64,000 nt of DNA from Leptotrichia sp. oral taxon 218 (GTDB lineage Bacteria; Fusobacteriota; Fusobacteriia; Fusobacteriales; Leptotrichiaceae): NCBI RefSeq assembly GCF_018128225.1, contig NZ_CP072377.1, forward strand, positions 434,001 through 498,000, read 5' to 3'. Below the pieces are notes generated by a model that searched no databases, was not told where the DNA came from, and saw nothing but the letters and a program-made list of their open reading frames with translations. Of the stretch, positions 29,625-38,096 are shown one piece after another. Numbering within the stretch: the stretch's first letter is position 1; each line of letters opens with the position of its first letter. A program made the translations under genes and the position numbers.

Positions 29625-29732
29625 GACCTGTTCGATAACTATACAAACTTAGAATTTAATAAAATAAACATCTTGAAGCAAGGGGTCTTGACCCCTTGTA
29701 TAGATAAAAAAACTTAGGTTATCGAACATATC
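29625..29732. mobile_element. MITE-like element with terminal inverted repeats
   Basis: GACCTGTTCGATAAC (29625-29639) is repeated in inverted form as GTTATCGAACATATC (29718-29732), 13 of 15 matching. Inside is a hairpin CAAGGGG/CCCCTTG. About 108 bases with no coding frame, flanked by A/T sequence. It looks like a non-autonomous transposable element or the remnant of an IS; the parent is not in the window. Confidence 0.55.
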
Positions 29733-29790
29733 TAATATAAAATATAATATAATAAATATGATAATTAATATAAAGGAGAGAGAGTTGAAA

Positions 29791-30582
29791 ATGGGAAAGA
29801 TTGAAGCGATATTTTTGGATTTGGACGGGACGACACTTACAAGTGAGCATACTGTTTCGGAAAATTTGAAAAATAAATTGGATGAATTGGAAAAAAAAGG
29901 AGTTAAAATTTTTATTGCGACAGGACGAACATTTACTTCTGCAAGTCCTTTTGTTGAAATGCTTAAAATAAAAAATCCAGTTATTACTTATAATGGAGGA
30001 AGAATTGTGGATCCAGCAACAAAAGAGATGATTTACGAAAAACCGCTAGATGCACAGACGGTTGAGAAAATAATAAAAATTGCAAGAGAAAAAAATATTC
30101 ACTTGAATTTATATAAAGATGATAAATTATATATTGAAAAGGAAACGGAAGAAGGAAAAGCATATGCAAAAAATGTTGGGATTCCATATTATGTAGAAAA
30201 TTTTGATAACTTTTTTGGAAAGACTTCGACAAAAGCGCTTTTTATCAATGAAAATGAAATTTTACAGAAATTGAAAAAAGAACTTTGTGAAAAAATGCCT
30301 GATGTGACATTTGTATTTTCTAAGTTAAAATATTTGGAAGCGTTAAATAAAGAAGTAAATAAAGGATTGACAGTAAAAGTTATGCTGGAAAAGTATAATA
30401 TTTCGCCACAAAGGGCGATGGCTTTTGGAGATCAGTGGAATGATTTGGAAATGTTAAAATTTGTAAAATATGGTTATCTTATGGGAAATGCAACCGAAGA
30501 ATTGAAAAAAGAGTTTTCTTCTGACAGAATAACTTTGTCCAATGACGAAGATGGGATTTATGAAGTTTTAAAAAATTTGTAG
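29791..30582 (+). CDS. HAD-superfamily hydrolase, Cof type (IIB)
   Basis: A phosphatase of the Cof/YidA group, 263 residues. Motif I is FLDLDGTT (nucleophile Asp), motif II lies in IFIATGRT, a Lys in the NKEVNKGLTVK segment is motif III, and motif IV is FGDQWNDLEM. A type IIB cap domain lies between about residues 85 and 185. The frame extends to 29758, but AAGGAGAG precedes TTG 29785 and ATG 29791; I favour the ATG, and TTG would add two residues. Substrate unknown: this group acts on sugar phosphates and related phosphoesters. It is 15 bases upstream of dnaE and may be cotranscribed. Confidence 0.88.
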   Translation: MGKIEAIFLDLDGTTLTSEHTVSENLKNKLDELEKKGVKIFIATGRTFTSASPFVEMLKIKNPVITYNGGRIVDPATKEMIYEKPLDAQTVEKIIKIAREKNIHLNLYKDDKLYIEKETEEGKAYAKNVGIPYYVENFDNFFGKTSTKALFINENEILQKLKKELCEKMPDVTFVFSKLKYLEALNKEVNKGLTVKVMLEKYNISPQRAMAFGDQWNDLEMLKFVKYGYLMGNATEELKKEFSSDRITLSNDEDGIYEVLKNL

Positions 30583-30597
30583 AGTAGGGGAAAATTT

Positions 30598-33500
30598 ATG
30601 GAAAGTGAATTTGTACATCTAAAGTTGCACACCGAGTATTCTTTGCTGGAAGGTGTTGGGAAAATAGATGAATATGTAAAAAAAGCAAGTGAACTCGGTA
30701 TGACTTCTCTTGCGATAACAGATGTCAATATGTTTGGTGCGATAGAATTTTTTAAAAAGTGTAAAAGTGCTAAAATAAAGCCAATTATCGGACTTGAAGT
30801 TTTTTTTGATGGATTGGAAAATTTTGGAGAATATTCTTTGACTTTACTTGCGAAAAATAAAAATGGGTATAAAAATCTGTGCAAGTTGTCTTCGATTTCA
30901 TTTGAGAAATTTTCAAGAAAAAGAAATAAAATAAAGTATGAAGATTTGAAAAAATATTCACAAGATTTGTATGTTTTGTCAAGCGGATTGAATGGAGAAA
31001 TTACAAATTACATTTTGGAGGAAAAAAATGAAATTGCACGAAAAATAATGAGAAAATTATTTTTTGACTTTGGAGAAAATTTTTTTTTGGAAATTCCGGC
31101 GTCAAAAAAACTTGAGAGAGTGAAAAATATTCTTGTTGAAACAGCAAAAAGAGAAAAAATAAGTAATTTTGTTGTGACAAACGACATTTATTATTTGAAC
31201 GAAGAAGACAAAATTTTAAAAAAAATAGTGGAACTTATAAAAGGAGGGGAAAAGTCGGATTCAGAAGAAATTATAAATAACAAAGAAATTAGAGATAATG
31301 ATTTTTATTTTAAAGATTACGGTGAAATAAAAAGTTCTTTTGAGAATGAAAATGAGATTTTTGAAAAGGCAATAAAAAATATTCAAAAAATTGTTCAAAA
31401 TTGTGAAATTGATTTTGAATTTCATAAATTTAAATTTCCTAGATATGAATTGCCAAAAAATATTTCTGAAAAAGAATTTTTGCGAAAACTTGTCTATAAC
31501 GGAATTGTAAAAAGATATTCAATTGCAGATTTTGAGGCAGAAAATGAAGAAGATATAAAAGAAATTATCAAAAAATTTTCAAGCGACAAATTTAAAAATG
31601 AAAAAAATTTGGATGGAAAAAGTATAATAAAAAGAGCAGAATATGAACTTAAAATTATTGATGAAATGGGTTATAACGGTTATTTTATCATAGTTTGGGA
31701 TTTTATAAAATTTTCTAAGGAAAATGGAATTTATGTTGGACCTGGGCGTGGTTCTGCTGCAGGAAGCATAGTTTCGTATACTTTAAATATCACGGATATT
31801 GACCCGATTGAATATAATTTGATTTTTGAGAGATTTTTGAATCCTGAGAGAATTTCTATGCCAGATATTGATATAGATTTTGATCAGGAGCAAAGAGAGC
31901 AAGTTATAGATTATGTCTATAAAAAGTATGGAAGTGAATATGTCGCTCATATCATAACTTTTGGGACATTGAAGGCAAGACTTGTAATTAGAGATGTGGG
32001 AAGAGTTTTGAATGTAAAAATTTCAAAAGTTGATAAAATTGCAAAAATGATTCCGTTTAATATGGATTTGAGTGAAGCGAAAGAAAATGTAAAAGAATTG
32101 AAAAATATGTATGAAACTGATAGGCAGACAAGAGAAGTCATTGATTATTCTTTAAAATTGGAAGGGCAAGTCAGACACACTTCGATTCATGCGGCGGGAA
32201 TTGTCATTTCAAAAGATATTTTAACCGATGAAATTCCAATTTATTCTGATGGGAAGACAAAAGTTGTGGCAACTCAGTATCAGATGAAAGAGCTGGAAGA
32301 GCTTGGAATTTTGAAAATGGATTTTTTAGGTTTAAAAAACTTGACAATTTTGCGAAAAATTGTTGAAAATTTGGAAGAGAGCAAAAAATATAATGAGATT
32401 TTTTTTGAAAAGTCAAAAAATAAAGTATTTCTTGATAAAATTCCATTAGATGACAAAAAAACTTACGAATTGCTTTCAAATGCTGATACAATGGGAGTTT
32501 TTCAGTGCGAGTCAGTTGGGATTAGAAGTCTTATGAAAAAGATGAAAATTGAGAGTTTTAGCGATATTGTGGCACTTCTTGCACTTTATAGACCAGGGCC
32601 TCTTGGAAGTGGAATGGTCGATGACCTTATTTTACAAAAAAATTCGAAAACTACAATAAAGTATATTGATGACTCTTTAAAAGACATTTTATCAGAAAGC
32701 TATGGAATGATTTTGTATCAGGAGCAAGTTATGAAAATTTTAAGCGAACTTGCAGATTATACGCTTGGGGAAGCCGATGAAGTGAGAAGGGCGATAAGTA
32801 AGAAAAATCTTGAGTCAATTCAAAAAAATCGTGAAAAATTTGTAAAAAATACTTTAAAAAAAGGCATTTTGCAGAGTGAAAATCCACAAAAAAAAGCAAA
32901 TGAAATTTATGACTTAATTGAAAAATTTGGTGGATATGGATTTAATAAGTCACATTCAGCAGCATATTCGCTAATTGTTTACTGGACAGCTTTTTTCAAG
33001 GCAAATTATCCTTTGGAATTTTTTGCTGCAATAATGTCGGTGGAAGTTTCAAATTTAGATAGATTTCAAGTTTTTGTAAATGAAGCTAAGAAAAACAATA
33101 TAGATTTACTTTTACCTGATGTAAATATTTGCAATAGAGATTTTGAAGTTGTGAAAAACGAAAAAGAAAAAGAAAATAAAAAAGAGAGAGAAATAAAAGA
33201 AATAAAAAAAATAGAAGAAATAGAAGAAAGGAGAGAAAGAGAAAAAGAAAACAAAAAAGAAGAAGATAAAGAAGAAAAACTGGAGAACAAAGAAAAACAA
33301 TATAGAAAAGAAAATGAGAGATGTGGAAGCATTCGTTTTGGATTTTGTGGAATAAAAGGAATAGGAGAAATGTTATTTCAAAATTTGAGTGAAGAGTTAA
33401 AAAGTAGGAAATTTGACTCGTATGAAGATTTTTCTATGCGAATGAAAGACAATGAAATGACGGAAAAACAACTTAAAATTTTGATATTTTCAGGAGCATT

Positions 33501-34302
33501 GGATAAATTTGGGAAAAGTCGAAAAGAAATGCTTGATTTGGTTAAAGATTTTGAACTGTTTGATGCAGATGAGGAGGTAAATGTCATTTTTCTTGAAGCT
33601 TCTGATTCAAAAAATTCGGAAGATGAAAAAATAAAAAGTAAAAAATTTTCACAAATAGAACTTTTGGAAAAAGAAAAAAAATATTTAGGAATTTATGTTT
33701 CAAAACATCCATTGGATTTGAAAAAAGTTTTGATAAATATAATTTCTCACGATAAAATTAAAAATATTTCCAAAAAAAATTTAAAAACTTTAAGAATTAT
33801 TGGAATGATAAGAAATTTGAATATTTTTAATACGAAAAAAGGTGAAAATATGGCAAAATTTGAATTGGAAGATTTTGATGGAAATATTGAGATTATTTGT
33901 TTTCAAAATAAATATGCGAACTTTAAAGACGAAATCAAAGAAAATGAAATTGTCATTTTAGAAGGAAATGTGAATTTTGAAGATGAAAAATATAATATTT
34001 TTTTAGAAAATATTTGTAAATTGGAAAATTTAGAAAAAAGACAGGATTTGAAATTATTTATTAAAATTGATGAAGATACGATAAAAAAATCCCAAGAAAT
34101 AAAAAAATTGATTTTGAAATATCAAGGAAAAAATAAAGTTATTCAGGTTTTGCAAAAAAATCAAGAAAATCAAGAAAATCAAGAAATTAAAAAAATTAAA
34201 AAAAATAAATTTAAAATTTCTAAATATAGCATAAATTTATCTTTAAATTTTTTGCGTAGATTGGTAAAATTAATCGGATTTGAAAAATTAAAGATAAGAT
34301 AA
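30598..34302 (+). CDS. dnaE: DNA polymerase III subunit alpha
   Basis: Replicative polymerase, 1,234 residues. The PHP domain (about 1-270) is degenerate like that of E. coli: HLKLHTEYS and AITDVNMFG replace the HxH and TDH metal ligands, so proofreading probably needs a separate exonuclease. The catalytic Asp motif PDIDIDFD (about residue 420), GRGSAAGSIVSY and the helical IHAAGIVI segments are intact, followed by tandem HhH, an OB fold (IIGMIRNLNIFNTKKGENMAKFELED) and a C-terminal domain. Residues 852-907 are an unusual Lys/Glu-rich insert between the FEVV and IRFGFCGIKGIGE strands. The start is ATG 30598. Confidence 0.95.
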   Translation: MESEFVHLKLHTEYSLLEGVGKIDEYVKKASELGMTSLAITDVNMFGAIEFFKKCKSAKIKPIIGLEVFFDGLENFGEYSLTLLAKNKNGYKNLCKLSSISFEKFSRKRNKIKYEDLKKYSQDLYVLSSGLNGEITNYILEEKNEIARKIMRKLFFDFGENFFLEIPASKKLERVKNILVETAKREKISNFVVTNDIYYLNEEDKILKKIVELIKGGEKSDSEEIINNKEIRDNDFYFKDYGEIKSSFENENEIFEKAIKNIQKIVQNCEIDFEFHKFKFPRYELPKNISEKEFLRKLVYNGIVKRYSIADFEAENEEDIKEIIKKFSSDKFKNEKNLDGKSIIKRAEYELKIIDEMGYNGYFIIVWDFIKFSKENGIYVGPGRGSAAGSIVSYTLNITDIDPIEYNLIFERFLNPERISMPDIDIDFDQEQREQVIDYVYKKYGSEYVAHIITFGTLKARLVIRDVGRVLNVKISKVDKIAKMIPFNMDLSEAKENVKELKNMYETDRQTREVIDYSLKLEGQVRHTSIHAAGIVISKDILTDEIPIYSDGKTKVVATQYQMKELEELGILKMDFLGLKNLTILRKIVENLEESKKYNEIFFEKSKNKVFLDKIPLDDKKTYELLSNADTMGVFQCESVGIRSLMKKMKIESFSDIVALLALYRPGPLGSGMVDDLILQKNSKTTIKYIDDSLKDILSESYGMILYQEQVMKILSELADYTLGEADEVRRAISKKNLESIQKNREKFVKNTLKKGILQSENPQKKANEIYDLIEKFGGYGFNKSHSAAYSLIVYWTAFFKANYPLEFFAAIMSVEVSNLDRFQVFVNEAKKNNIDLLLPDVNICNRDFEVVKNEKEKENKKEREIKEIKKIEEIEERREREKENKKEEDKEEKLENKEKQYRKENERCGSIRFGFCGIKGIGEMLFQNLSEELKSRKFDSYEDFSMRMKDNEMTEKQLKILIFSGALDKFGKSRKEMLDLVKDFELFDADEEVNVIFLEASDSKNSEDEKIKSKKFSQIELLEKEKKYLGIYVSKHPLDLKKVLINIISHDKIKNISKKNLKTLRIIGMIRNLNIFNTKKGENMAKFELEDFDGNIEIICFQNKYANFKDEIKENEIVILEGNVNFEDEKYNIFLENICKLENLEKRQDLKLFIKIDEDTIKKSQEIKKLILKYQGKNKVIQVLQKNQENQENQEIKKIKKNKFKISKYSINLSLNFLRRLVKLIGFEKLKIR

Positions 34303-34328
34303 TGATTTTTGGTAAAATCTTAAAAATA

Positions 34329-34357
34329 TTGTAAAATATAATATTGTATGTTATAAT
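34329..34357 (+). promoter_or_regulatory. Promoter of accB-accC
   Basis: TTGTAA (34329-34334) and TATAAT (34352-34357) spaced 17 bases, about 80 bases upstream of accB. Confidence 0.65.
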
Positions 34358-34436
34358 AAATTATCAAAATTAAGTAATTTTTTCAAAATAAAAAAATAAA
34401 TTTTTAAAAATGACAGTTTAAAAATAAGGAGAAAAG

Positions 34437-34832
34437 ATGGAATTAAAAGATATTCAAGAATTGATGAAAGTTATGAAAGAAGAAAAATTGGAAGAACTGA
34501 AAGTTCAATATGGAAAAGTAAAATTGACACTGATTAATTCTTGTGATGCCAGTCCAAAAATAAACATAGCTCAGCCTGTAAAATCTGCTAAAAAAGAAGA
34601 GAAAGTTCAAAAAGAAGAAATTATCAAGTCAGATAATGTTGGGAAAATAAAATTATTGGATGTAAGCAGTGGAAAAGAAGTTAAAAAAGGTGAAATATTA
34701 GCTAAAATTTACACAATGGGAATTGAAAATGAAGTAAAATCTACAGTTGACGGAGTGATAAAAGAAGTTTTGGTTTCTGACGGAATCGCCGTTGATTTTT
34801 CAAAAGAATTATTTAAAATCGAAATAAAATAA
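34437..34832 (+). CDS. accB: Biotin carboxyl carrier protein-like (biotinyl lysine missing)
   Basis: A 131-residue AccB-like protein: N-terminal helix MELKDIQELMKVMKEEKLEEL, a charged linker, and a C-terminal biotinyl/lipoyl domain from about residue 66 (VGKIKLLDVSSGKEVKKGEIL, VDGVIKEVLVSDGIAVDF). In BCCPs the hairpin between these halves holds Ala-Met-Lys with biotin on the Lys. Here the same place reads IYTMGIENEV, so Lys is replaced by Gly and there is no alternative Lys at the turn. The fold looks kept. Start ATG 34437 behind AAGGAGAAAAG; accC follows after 30 bases. Confidence 0.85.
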   Translation: MELKDIQELMKVMKEEKLEELKVQYGKVKLTLINSCDASPKINIAQPVKSAKKEEKVQKEEIIKSDNVGKIKLLDVSSGKEVKKGEILAKIYTMGIENEVKSTVDGVIKEVLVSDGIAVDFSKELFKIEIK

Positions 34833-34862
34833 ATTAAAAAAGTTAATATTTAGGAGGAATCA

Positions 34863-36218
34863 ATGTTTAAAAAAATATTAATAGCAAATAGAGGAGAAAT
34901 CGCTGTGAGAATTATAAGAGCAGCAAGAGAATTGGGAATTGCAACAGTTGCTGTATATTCAGAAGCGGATAAAGATTCATTGCATGTAAAACTTGCGGAT
35001 GAGGCAATTTGTATTGGAAAACCAAGTGCTGCTGATTCTTATTTAAAAATACCAAATATCATTTCAGCTGCACAAATTACAAACAGTGAAGCAATTCATC
35101 CAGGATATGGATTTTTATCAGAAAATCAGAGATTTGCTGAAATTTGTGAAAAAAATGGTATTGTGTTTATTGGTCCTAAACCAGAACTTATCAGTATGAT
35201 GGGAGATAAAGCGACTGCAAGAGAAACTGCGAGTAAGCATAAAGTCCCAATGACAAAAGGATCGGATGGAATTGTCCCAACTGTTGAAGAAGCAAAAGAA
35301 GTTGCCAAATGGATAACTTATCCTGTTATGATAAAAGCCACTGCCGGTGGTGGTGGAAAAGGAATGAGAATTGCTCACGACGAAAAGGAATTAGTTGAAA
35401 ATTATATTGTTGCGCAAAATGAAGCTAATGCAAATTTTGGGAATCCTGATGTTTATATCGAAAAATATGTTGAAGAGCCAAGACATGTTGAAATTCAAAT
35501 AATTGGAGATAAATATGGAAATGTGGTTCATTTGGGAGAAAGAGATTGCTCAATTCAAAGAAGACATCAAAAATTGATAGAAGAAAGTCCATCAACTGGA
35601 ATCGATGCGAAAACTCGTGAAAAAATGGGAAAATTTGCGGTAAAATTAGCTAAAGGAATAGGTTATGACAGCGTTGGAACATTGGAATTTTTGGTCGACA
35701 AAGAAATGAATTTTTATTTTATGGAAATGAATACGAGAATTCAAGTGGAACATACAATAAGTGAAGAAATTACAGGAGTTGACTTAGTAAAAGAGCAAAT
35801 AAGAGTGGCAGCTGGAGAAAAATTGAGTTTCACTCAAAAAGATATAAGTATACATGGACATGTAATTGAGTGCAGAATAAATGCTGAAGATTCAGAAAAT
35901 GGATTCTTGCCGTCGTCTGGTATTTTGGAAAAATATATTCCATCTGGTGGAATTGGAGTGAGAATAGATTCACATTCGTATCAAAATTATGAAATCCCAC
36001 CTTATTACGATTCAATGATAGCTAAGTTAATAGTTAAAGGAAAAAATCGTGAAGAAGCAATTGTGAGAATGGAAAGAGCGCTAAGAGAATTTATAGTAGA
36101 AGGAATTGACACAACAATTCCATTCCATTTAAAAGTTTTTGAAAACAAGGCGTTTAGAGAAGGAAAATTTTATACAAACTTTATCGAAACTTATTTTAGC
36201 GAAGTTTTGGGAAAATAA
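34863..36218 (+). CDS. accC: Biotin carboxylase
   Basis: ATP-grasp enzyme that carboxylates biotin using bicarbonate, first half-reaction of acetyl-CoA (or another acyl-CoA/pyruvate) carboxylase; 451 residues. [20 protein letters not shown], the glycine-rich ATP loop [12 protein letters not shown] (about residue 160), the [11 protein letters not shown] block and the [18 protein letters not shown] active-site segment are intact. It follows the accB-like gene in an accBC pair; accA and accD are not in the window. Given the changed carrier, its real acceptor may be another biotin protein. Confidence 0.95.
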   Translation: MFKKILIANRGEIAVRIIRAARELGIATVAVYSEADKDSLHVKLADEAICIGKPSAADSYLKIPNIISAAQITNSEAIHPGYGFLSENQRFAEICEKNGIVFIGPKPELISMMGDKATARETASKHKVPMTKGSDGIVPTVEEAKEVAKWITYPVMIKATAGGGGKGMRIAHDEKELVENYIVAQNEANANFGNPDVYIEKYVEEPRHVEIQIIGDKYGNVVHLGERDCSIQRRHQKLIEESPSTGIDAKTREKMGKFAVKLAKGIGYDSVGTLEFLVDKEMNFYFMEMNTRIQVEHTISEEITGVDLVKEQIRVAAGEKLSFTQKDISIHGHVIECRINAEDSENGFLPSSGILEKYIPSGGIGVRIDSHSYQNYEIPPYYDSMIAKLIVKGKNREEAIVRMERALREFIVEGIDTTIPFHLKVFENKAFREGKFYTNFIETYFSEVLGK

Positions 36219-36260
36219 AAAAATTTGTTAAAAAAAGATGGAAAAAATAAAAAATTGTGG

Positions 36261-36266
36261 TATAAT
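36261..36266 (+). promoter_or_regulatory. Extended -10 promoter of the asp23-amaP-nusB group
   Basis: TATAAT preceded by TGG (TGTGGTATAAT); no good -35 is visible. Confidence 0.5.
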
Positions 36267-36360
36267 TTTATTAATAAAAGCAAGTTTTCCTATTTTTTAA
36301 AAATGGGATAAATTGTTTGAAAAAATTAAATATTTAATTTTAAATTTAGGAGGAATCAAA

Positions 36361-36744
36361 ATGAACGAATTAGGAAATGTAAATATATCTCAGGAAGTTG
36401 TTGCAACAATTGCAGAATTAGTAGTTTCGGAAATTGAAGGAGTAAGCAGCTTAGTTGGTGGAAAATCAAAAAATGAAATAATCAAATTTTTCCAAAGCGT
36501 ATCTTCTGGAGGAAAAGGAATTGATGTAGAAGTTGGAGAAACTGAATGCACAATCGACTTGTATATCGTAGCTAAAATGGGTTATCCATTACCTGCTCTT
36601 GCTGGAGAAATTCAAACAAAAGTGGTAAAAGCAATTACAGAAACAACTGGACTAAAAGTTCAGGAAGTGAATGTATACATTCAAAAAATTGTTGAAGATG
36701 ATAAAAAAGATGAAGTAGTAGTGGCAGAAAAAACAGAGGAATAG
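36361..36744 (+). CDS. Asp23/Gls24 family envelope stress protein
   Basis: A 127-residue protein of the Asp23 (DUF322) family: NVNISQEVVATIAELVVSEIEGVSSLVGG, a central EVGETECTIDLYIVAKMGYPLPALAGEIQ core and VQEVNVYIQKI. Such proteins are membrane-associated through AmaP and linked to envelope stress in Gram-positive bacteria. The frame reaches back to 36313 but ATG 36361 follows TTAGGAGGAATC. It is ten bases upstream of the AmaP-like gene, the usual pairing. Confidence 0.88.
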   Translation: MNELGNVNISQEVVATIAELVVSEIEGVSSLVGGKSKNEIIKFFQSVSSGGKGIDVEVGETECTIDLYIVAKMGYPLPALAGEIQTKVVKAITETTGLKVQEVNVYIQKIVEDDKKDEVVVAEKTEE

Positions 36745-36754
36745 GTGTGGATAA

Positions 36755-37387
36755 ATGACAGCTATATTAGGATTTTTAGCAAAATTATCAGTAATATTGG
36801 GATTTATCGGAATTGCCTTTTCTAGTATTTCAGATATTTTATTTAAAACAACATATTTGGATCAGTTGGATAATGCAATTGATTTGAGTGATTTTAATGT
36901 TAAAATTTTAGTTGGAGTAGTTGCAATAATTTATTTAGTATTATTTTTACTTTCATATGTCAACAAACTTACTAAATATTCTCAAAATAAAAAAGTGAGA
37001 AATAAAAATGGCGAAATCGAAGTATCGATAAAAACAATAAATGAAACTACTAAAGAATTTTTAAAGACAAAAGAAATTATAAAAAGCTCAAAAGTGAGAT
37101 CATATTCAAAAGGGAAAGCGGTTGTTATCGAAGCAAGTGTGGATACATACAATGTGGAAGATTTAAACGACAAACTTTCGAATATTCAAAATGAATTAAC
37201 CGATTATGTTTTTCATTCAACTGGAATTACAGTAAAAAAAAGTAAAATAAAATTGAGAAAAGTTTTAAGTGAAACAATAACAGAAAAAAAAGCTGTGGAT
37301 TTTTCTGAAAATACAGATAAAAATCGGGAACAAAAAAAAGAAACTGAAAACGAGAAAAATTCTGAAACAAGCGAAAAAACAGAGTAA
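36755..37387 (+). CDS. amaP: AmaP-like membrane anchor for Asp23
   Basis: A 210-residue protein with two N-terminal membrane helices (about residues 5-27 and 50-68), an Asp23-related cytoplasmic domain (KTINETTKEFLKTKEIIKSS, VVIEASVDTYNVEDLNDKLSNIQ) and a charged Lys/Glu tail from about residue 178. This is the layout of AmaP, which tethers Asp23 to the membrane. It lies directly after the Asp23-family gene. The tail has a strong A-rich composition and is probably disordered. Confidence 0.78.
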   Translation: MTAILGFLAKLSVILGFIGIAFSSISDILFKTTYLDQLDNAIDLSDFNVKILVGVVAIIYLVLFLLSYVNKLTKYSQNKKVRNKNGEIEVSIKTINETTKEFLKTKEIIKSSKVRSYSKGKAVVIEASVDTYNVEDLNDKLSNIQNELTDYVFHSTGITVKKSKIKLRKVLSETITEKKAVDFSENTDKNREQKKETENEKNSETSEKTE

Positions 37388-37440
37388 CTTAAAAAATAAA
37401 ATTGCAAGAATAATTGGAAATATTATCTAAAAAATAATGT

Positions 37441-37530
37441 AAGAACCGTAAGAACAATGGGGATAGCTCAGTAAATTTATTGAGAACCACGGGATTTTTT
37501 CTATGGGAGTTCGAGTATTTTGAAGATTTT
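37441..37530 (+). other. Structured intergenic relic before nusB
   Basis: GAACCACGGGA (37483-37493) through GGGAGTTCGAG resembles, position for position, the right-end hairpin of the IS605/IStron family (GAACC, loop of T, TGGGAG, TTC, AG). The bases just upstream, GGGGATAGCTCAGT, resemble the 5' end of a tRNA but no complete cloverleaf forms. I take it as a decayed right end; low certainty. Confidence 0.35.
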
Positions 37531-37545
37531 AGGAAGGGAAATTTG

Positions 37546-37947
37546 ATGACAAGAAGAAAAATTAGAGAAGAAATATTTAAACTTCTTTTTGAACATGAAC
37601 TAATTGATAACGATATTCAGAAAAGAATTGAAGAAGTTATTGAAGAAGAAAAAATTACAAAAGAAGACCAAATTGATTTTTTAAAAAGTTATGTAACTGA
37701 AATTATTGAAAATGAAGAAATTTTAATAGAAAAAATAAAAAATATACTTGACGGTTGGACTTACGAAAGACTGGGAACAATAGAAAAGGTACTATTAAAA
37801 ATCTCTTTTTACGAAATTCTTATAAAAAAAGTGGGATATGAAATTGCAATAAACGAAGTTTTAGAAATTGCGAAAAAATATTCTTACAATGATACAAAGG
37901 ATTTTTTAAATGGAATTCTTGCAAAATTAGTAAAAGATATAAAATAA
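37546..37947 (+). CDS. nusB: Transcription antitermination factor NusB
   Basis: A 133-residue all-helical protein that binds boxA RNA with NusE (S10) in rRNA antitermination. MTRRKIREEIFKLLFEHELID, WTYERLGTIEKVLLKISFYEIL and AINEVLEIAKKYSYNDTKDFLNGILAKL are the three standard blocks. The longer frame to 37480 runs through the relic hairpin and has no ribosome site; ATG 37546 follows AGGAAGGGAAATTTG. A terminator follows. Confidence 0.93.
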   Translation: MTRRKIREEIFKLLFEHELIDNDIQKRIEEVIEEEKITKEDQIDFLKSYVTEIIENEEILIEKIKNILDGWTYERLGTIEKVLLKISFYEILIKKVGYEIAINEVLEIAKKYSYNDTKDFLNGILAKLVKDIK

Positions 37948-37953
37948 AAATAA

Positions 37954-37993
37954 AAAACTTCTATGTGCTTTTTTTGGTATGTAGAAGTTTTTG
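37954..37993 (+). terminator. Terminator after nusB
   Basis: AAAACTTCTA (37954-37963) pairs with TAGAAGTTTT, followed by TTG; an A run precedes and a short T run follows. Confidence 0.75.
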
Positions 37994-38096
37994 TATATAA
38001 ATAATAAATATTTAAACGAAAATAAAAAATAAAATAAAAAAATTTAGAAAATTTAAGAAATTTAAGAAATTCTAAGAAAGGAAAAAATAAAGAAAA

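Noticed and set aside
29660-29700. CAAGGGG/CCCCTTG hairpin as a terminator for the desulfurase gene
   Set aside because: No T run follows on either strand and it lies inside the inverted-repeat element.
33066-33332. Ser/Phe-rich antisense frames over dnaE
   Set aside because: They are the reverse of the homopurine Lys/Glu insert; low-complexity shadows.
37461-37525. tRNA gene suggested by GGGGATAGCTCAGT and GTTCGAG
   Set aside because: No acceptor, D, anticodon or T stem closes; a decayed mobile-element end is the better reading.
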